Assembly: GCF_013394915.1 (NCBI RefSeq)
Contig: NZ_CP056771.1
Span: forward strand, 186,001-250,000
DNA length: 64,000 nucleotides
Direction of reading: 5' to 3'
Origin: Buchnera aphidicola (Aphis gossypii)
Lineage (GTDB): Bacteria; Pseudomonadota; Gammaproteobacteria; Enterobacterales; Enterobacteriaceae
The notes under the pieces are model-generated. The model saw only the letters and a list, made by a program, of their open reading frames with translations. It was not told the origin of the DNA and made no database searches. A program made the translations under genes and the position numbers. Each line of letters opens with the position of its first letter. The first letter of the stretch is position 1. Shown piece after piece: positions 63,393 through 64,000 of this stretch.

Positions 63393-64000
63393 TTAATTCA
63401 GTAATATAAACTTTTCATTATCAATGAGTCGAGTTTTACCTAACCACACAGACGCAAGAATGATGTTATTTTTGCTTTTTTTAGAGAAAACATCTAACGT
63501 TTCAGAATTGTATACATCAAATATATCAACTAGAAATCCTTTTTTCCTCAGAGATATTTTTGAAGAACAAATTATTTCATATATTTTTTTACCATTATTT
63601 TGTATAATAATATTGATTGTTTTTTTTATAATTTTGTATAAAAAAGGTGCTTTCTTGAATTCTAAATCATTTAAATGTTTATTTCTCGAGCTAAAAGCTA
63701 ATCCGTTTTCCAAGCGAACTGTAGGTACGCTAATTATATTTATTGGATAATTTAATTCTTTAACAAGAGTTTTTACGATCAATAATTGTTGATAATCTTT
63801 TTCTCCAAAAAATGAAAAGTGTGGCTGTATTAAGTTAAATAGTTTCCCAATTATTGTTGTTACCCCTGTAAAATGTCCAGGTCGTGATTTTCCTTCAATA
63901 GTTTTAGATAGCTTAGGAACGTCTATATATGTATGCATTTTTATACCATCTGGATAAACTTCAGATATATCAGGTGCGAATAAAATATCTATTTTTTCTT
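63393..64000 (-). CDS. panC: Pantothenate synthetase, 5' end outside the window
   Basis: Condenses pantoate with beta-alanine, part of vitamin B5 supply. The reading frame continues through the window edge; about 201 C-terminal residues are visible of an expected 280 or so. An internal ATG (63938) could be mistaken for a start, but upstream codons read IDILFAPDISEVYPDGIKMHTYIDVP, matching E. coli [26 protein letters not shown] (split for length: FAPDISEVYPDG then HTYIDVP). Further motifs are RPGHFTGVTTIIGKLFN, FGEKDYQQL and LAFSSRNKHL. The HxGH nucleotide-binding motif lies outside the window. Confidence 0.95.
   Translation of the reverse strand, partial: EKIDILFAPDISEVYPDGIKMHTYIDVPKLSKTIEGKSRPGHFTGVTTIIGKLFNLIQPHFSFFGEKDYQQLLIVKTLVKELNYPINIISVPTVRLENGLAFSSRNKHLNDLEFKKAPFLYKIIKKTINIIIQNNGKKIYEIICSSKISLRKKGFLVDIFDVYNSETLDVFSKKSKNNIILASVWLGKTRLIDNEKFILLN

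Noticed and set aside
63424-63750. Open frame of 108 codons on the plus strand inside panC
   Set aside because: It is opposite well conserved PanC sequence and shows no homology that I recognise.
1-64000. Mobile elements, prophage, CRISPR arrays, toxin-antitoxin or defence genes
   Set aside because: I looked for direct-repeat arrays, transposase motifs and foreign composition on both strands and saw none; all genes are core enterobacterial ones.
1-64000. tRNA or rRNA genes other than tmRNA
   Set aside because: The gaps are uniformly AT-rich; none contains a GGTTC-type T-arm with a matching acceptor stem except the tmRNA region.

Overview
The window is a very AT-rich (roughly a quarter G+C by eye), gene-dense stretch of a Buchnera aphidicola chromosome, the obligate nutritional endosymbiont of aphids. 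The evidence is the combination of gammaproteobacterial (E. coli-like) proteins at nearly unchanged lengths, Lys/Asn/Ile/Phe-rich codon drift, collapsed operons in which E. coli neighbours are missing, a tmRNA tag reading ANNKQNYALAA, and the total absence of mobile elements, phage genes, CRISPR arrays and restriction systems. The gene order matches what I remember of Aphidinae Buchnera (folA to panC); the exact host cannot be told from the sequence.

Layout. 1-11.2 kb: a minus-strand block ribF-ileS-lspA-ispH-dapB-carA-carB-folA (flavin, isoprenoid, lipoprotein processing, lysine, carbamoyl phosphate, folate). 11.3-15.1 kb: rpsT (+) facing dnaJ and dnaK (-), with a clear heat-shock promoter upstream of dnaK. 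15.1-30.0 kb: a complete plus-strand nuoA-nuoN operon (respiratory complex I, with fused nuoCD). 30.1-32.9 kb: a TerC/Alx-family membrane protein, folC and cvpA. 32.9-37.9 kb: prs and ispE (-) divergent from prfA-prmC-sirB1. 37.8-42.2 kb: nadE (-), then ackA-pta (+). 42.2-48.6 kb: gyrA and nrdA-nrdB-yfaE on the minus strand. 48.8-57.4 kb: a DUF2076 gene, a 2-Cys peroxiredoxin, ung, grpE, nadK, bamE, tmRNA (ssrA, minus), grxD, rnt, sodA, pth and ychF. 57.5-62.2 kb: the thrA-thrB-thrC operon (-). 62.2-62.85 kb: a 666-base AT-rich gap without a recognisable gene. 62.85-64 kb: hpt and the 3' part of panC, which runs off the window.

How it works together. The block supports energy generation (complex I plus acetate/ATP through Pta-AckA), nucleotide supply (CarAB, Prs, Hpt, NrdAB with the YfaE ferredoxin), translation and its quality control (IleS, S20, RF1 with its methylase PrmC, Pth, tmRNA, RNase T), protein folding (DnaKJ-GrpE), and symbiotic provisioning (ThrABC for threonine, DapB for lysine, CarAB for arginine, PanC for pantothenate).

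Most interesting observations: the only aspartokinase/homoserine dehydrogenase seen here (ThrA) carries changes at both positions that I know as threonine-feedback sites in E. coli (Gly433 to Arg and Ser345 to Asn), and no thr attenuator is visible; nuoE looks shifted out of frame at an A9 tract, with a better N-terminus restored by one extra A; NuoM has lost two conserved histidines (positions 248 and 348); a DUF2076 protein of unknown function is kept; and a textbook sigma-32 promoter and a GC-rich hairpin remain in the dnaKJ unit. I found no multi-gene system that looks previously undescribed.
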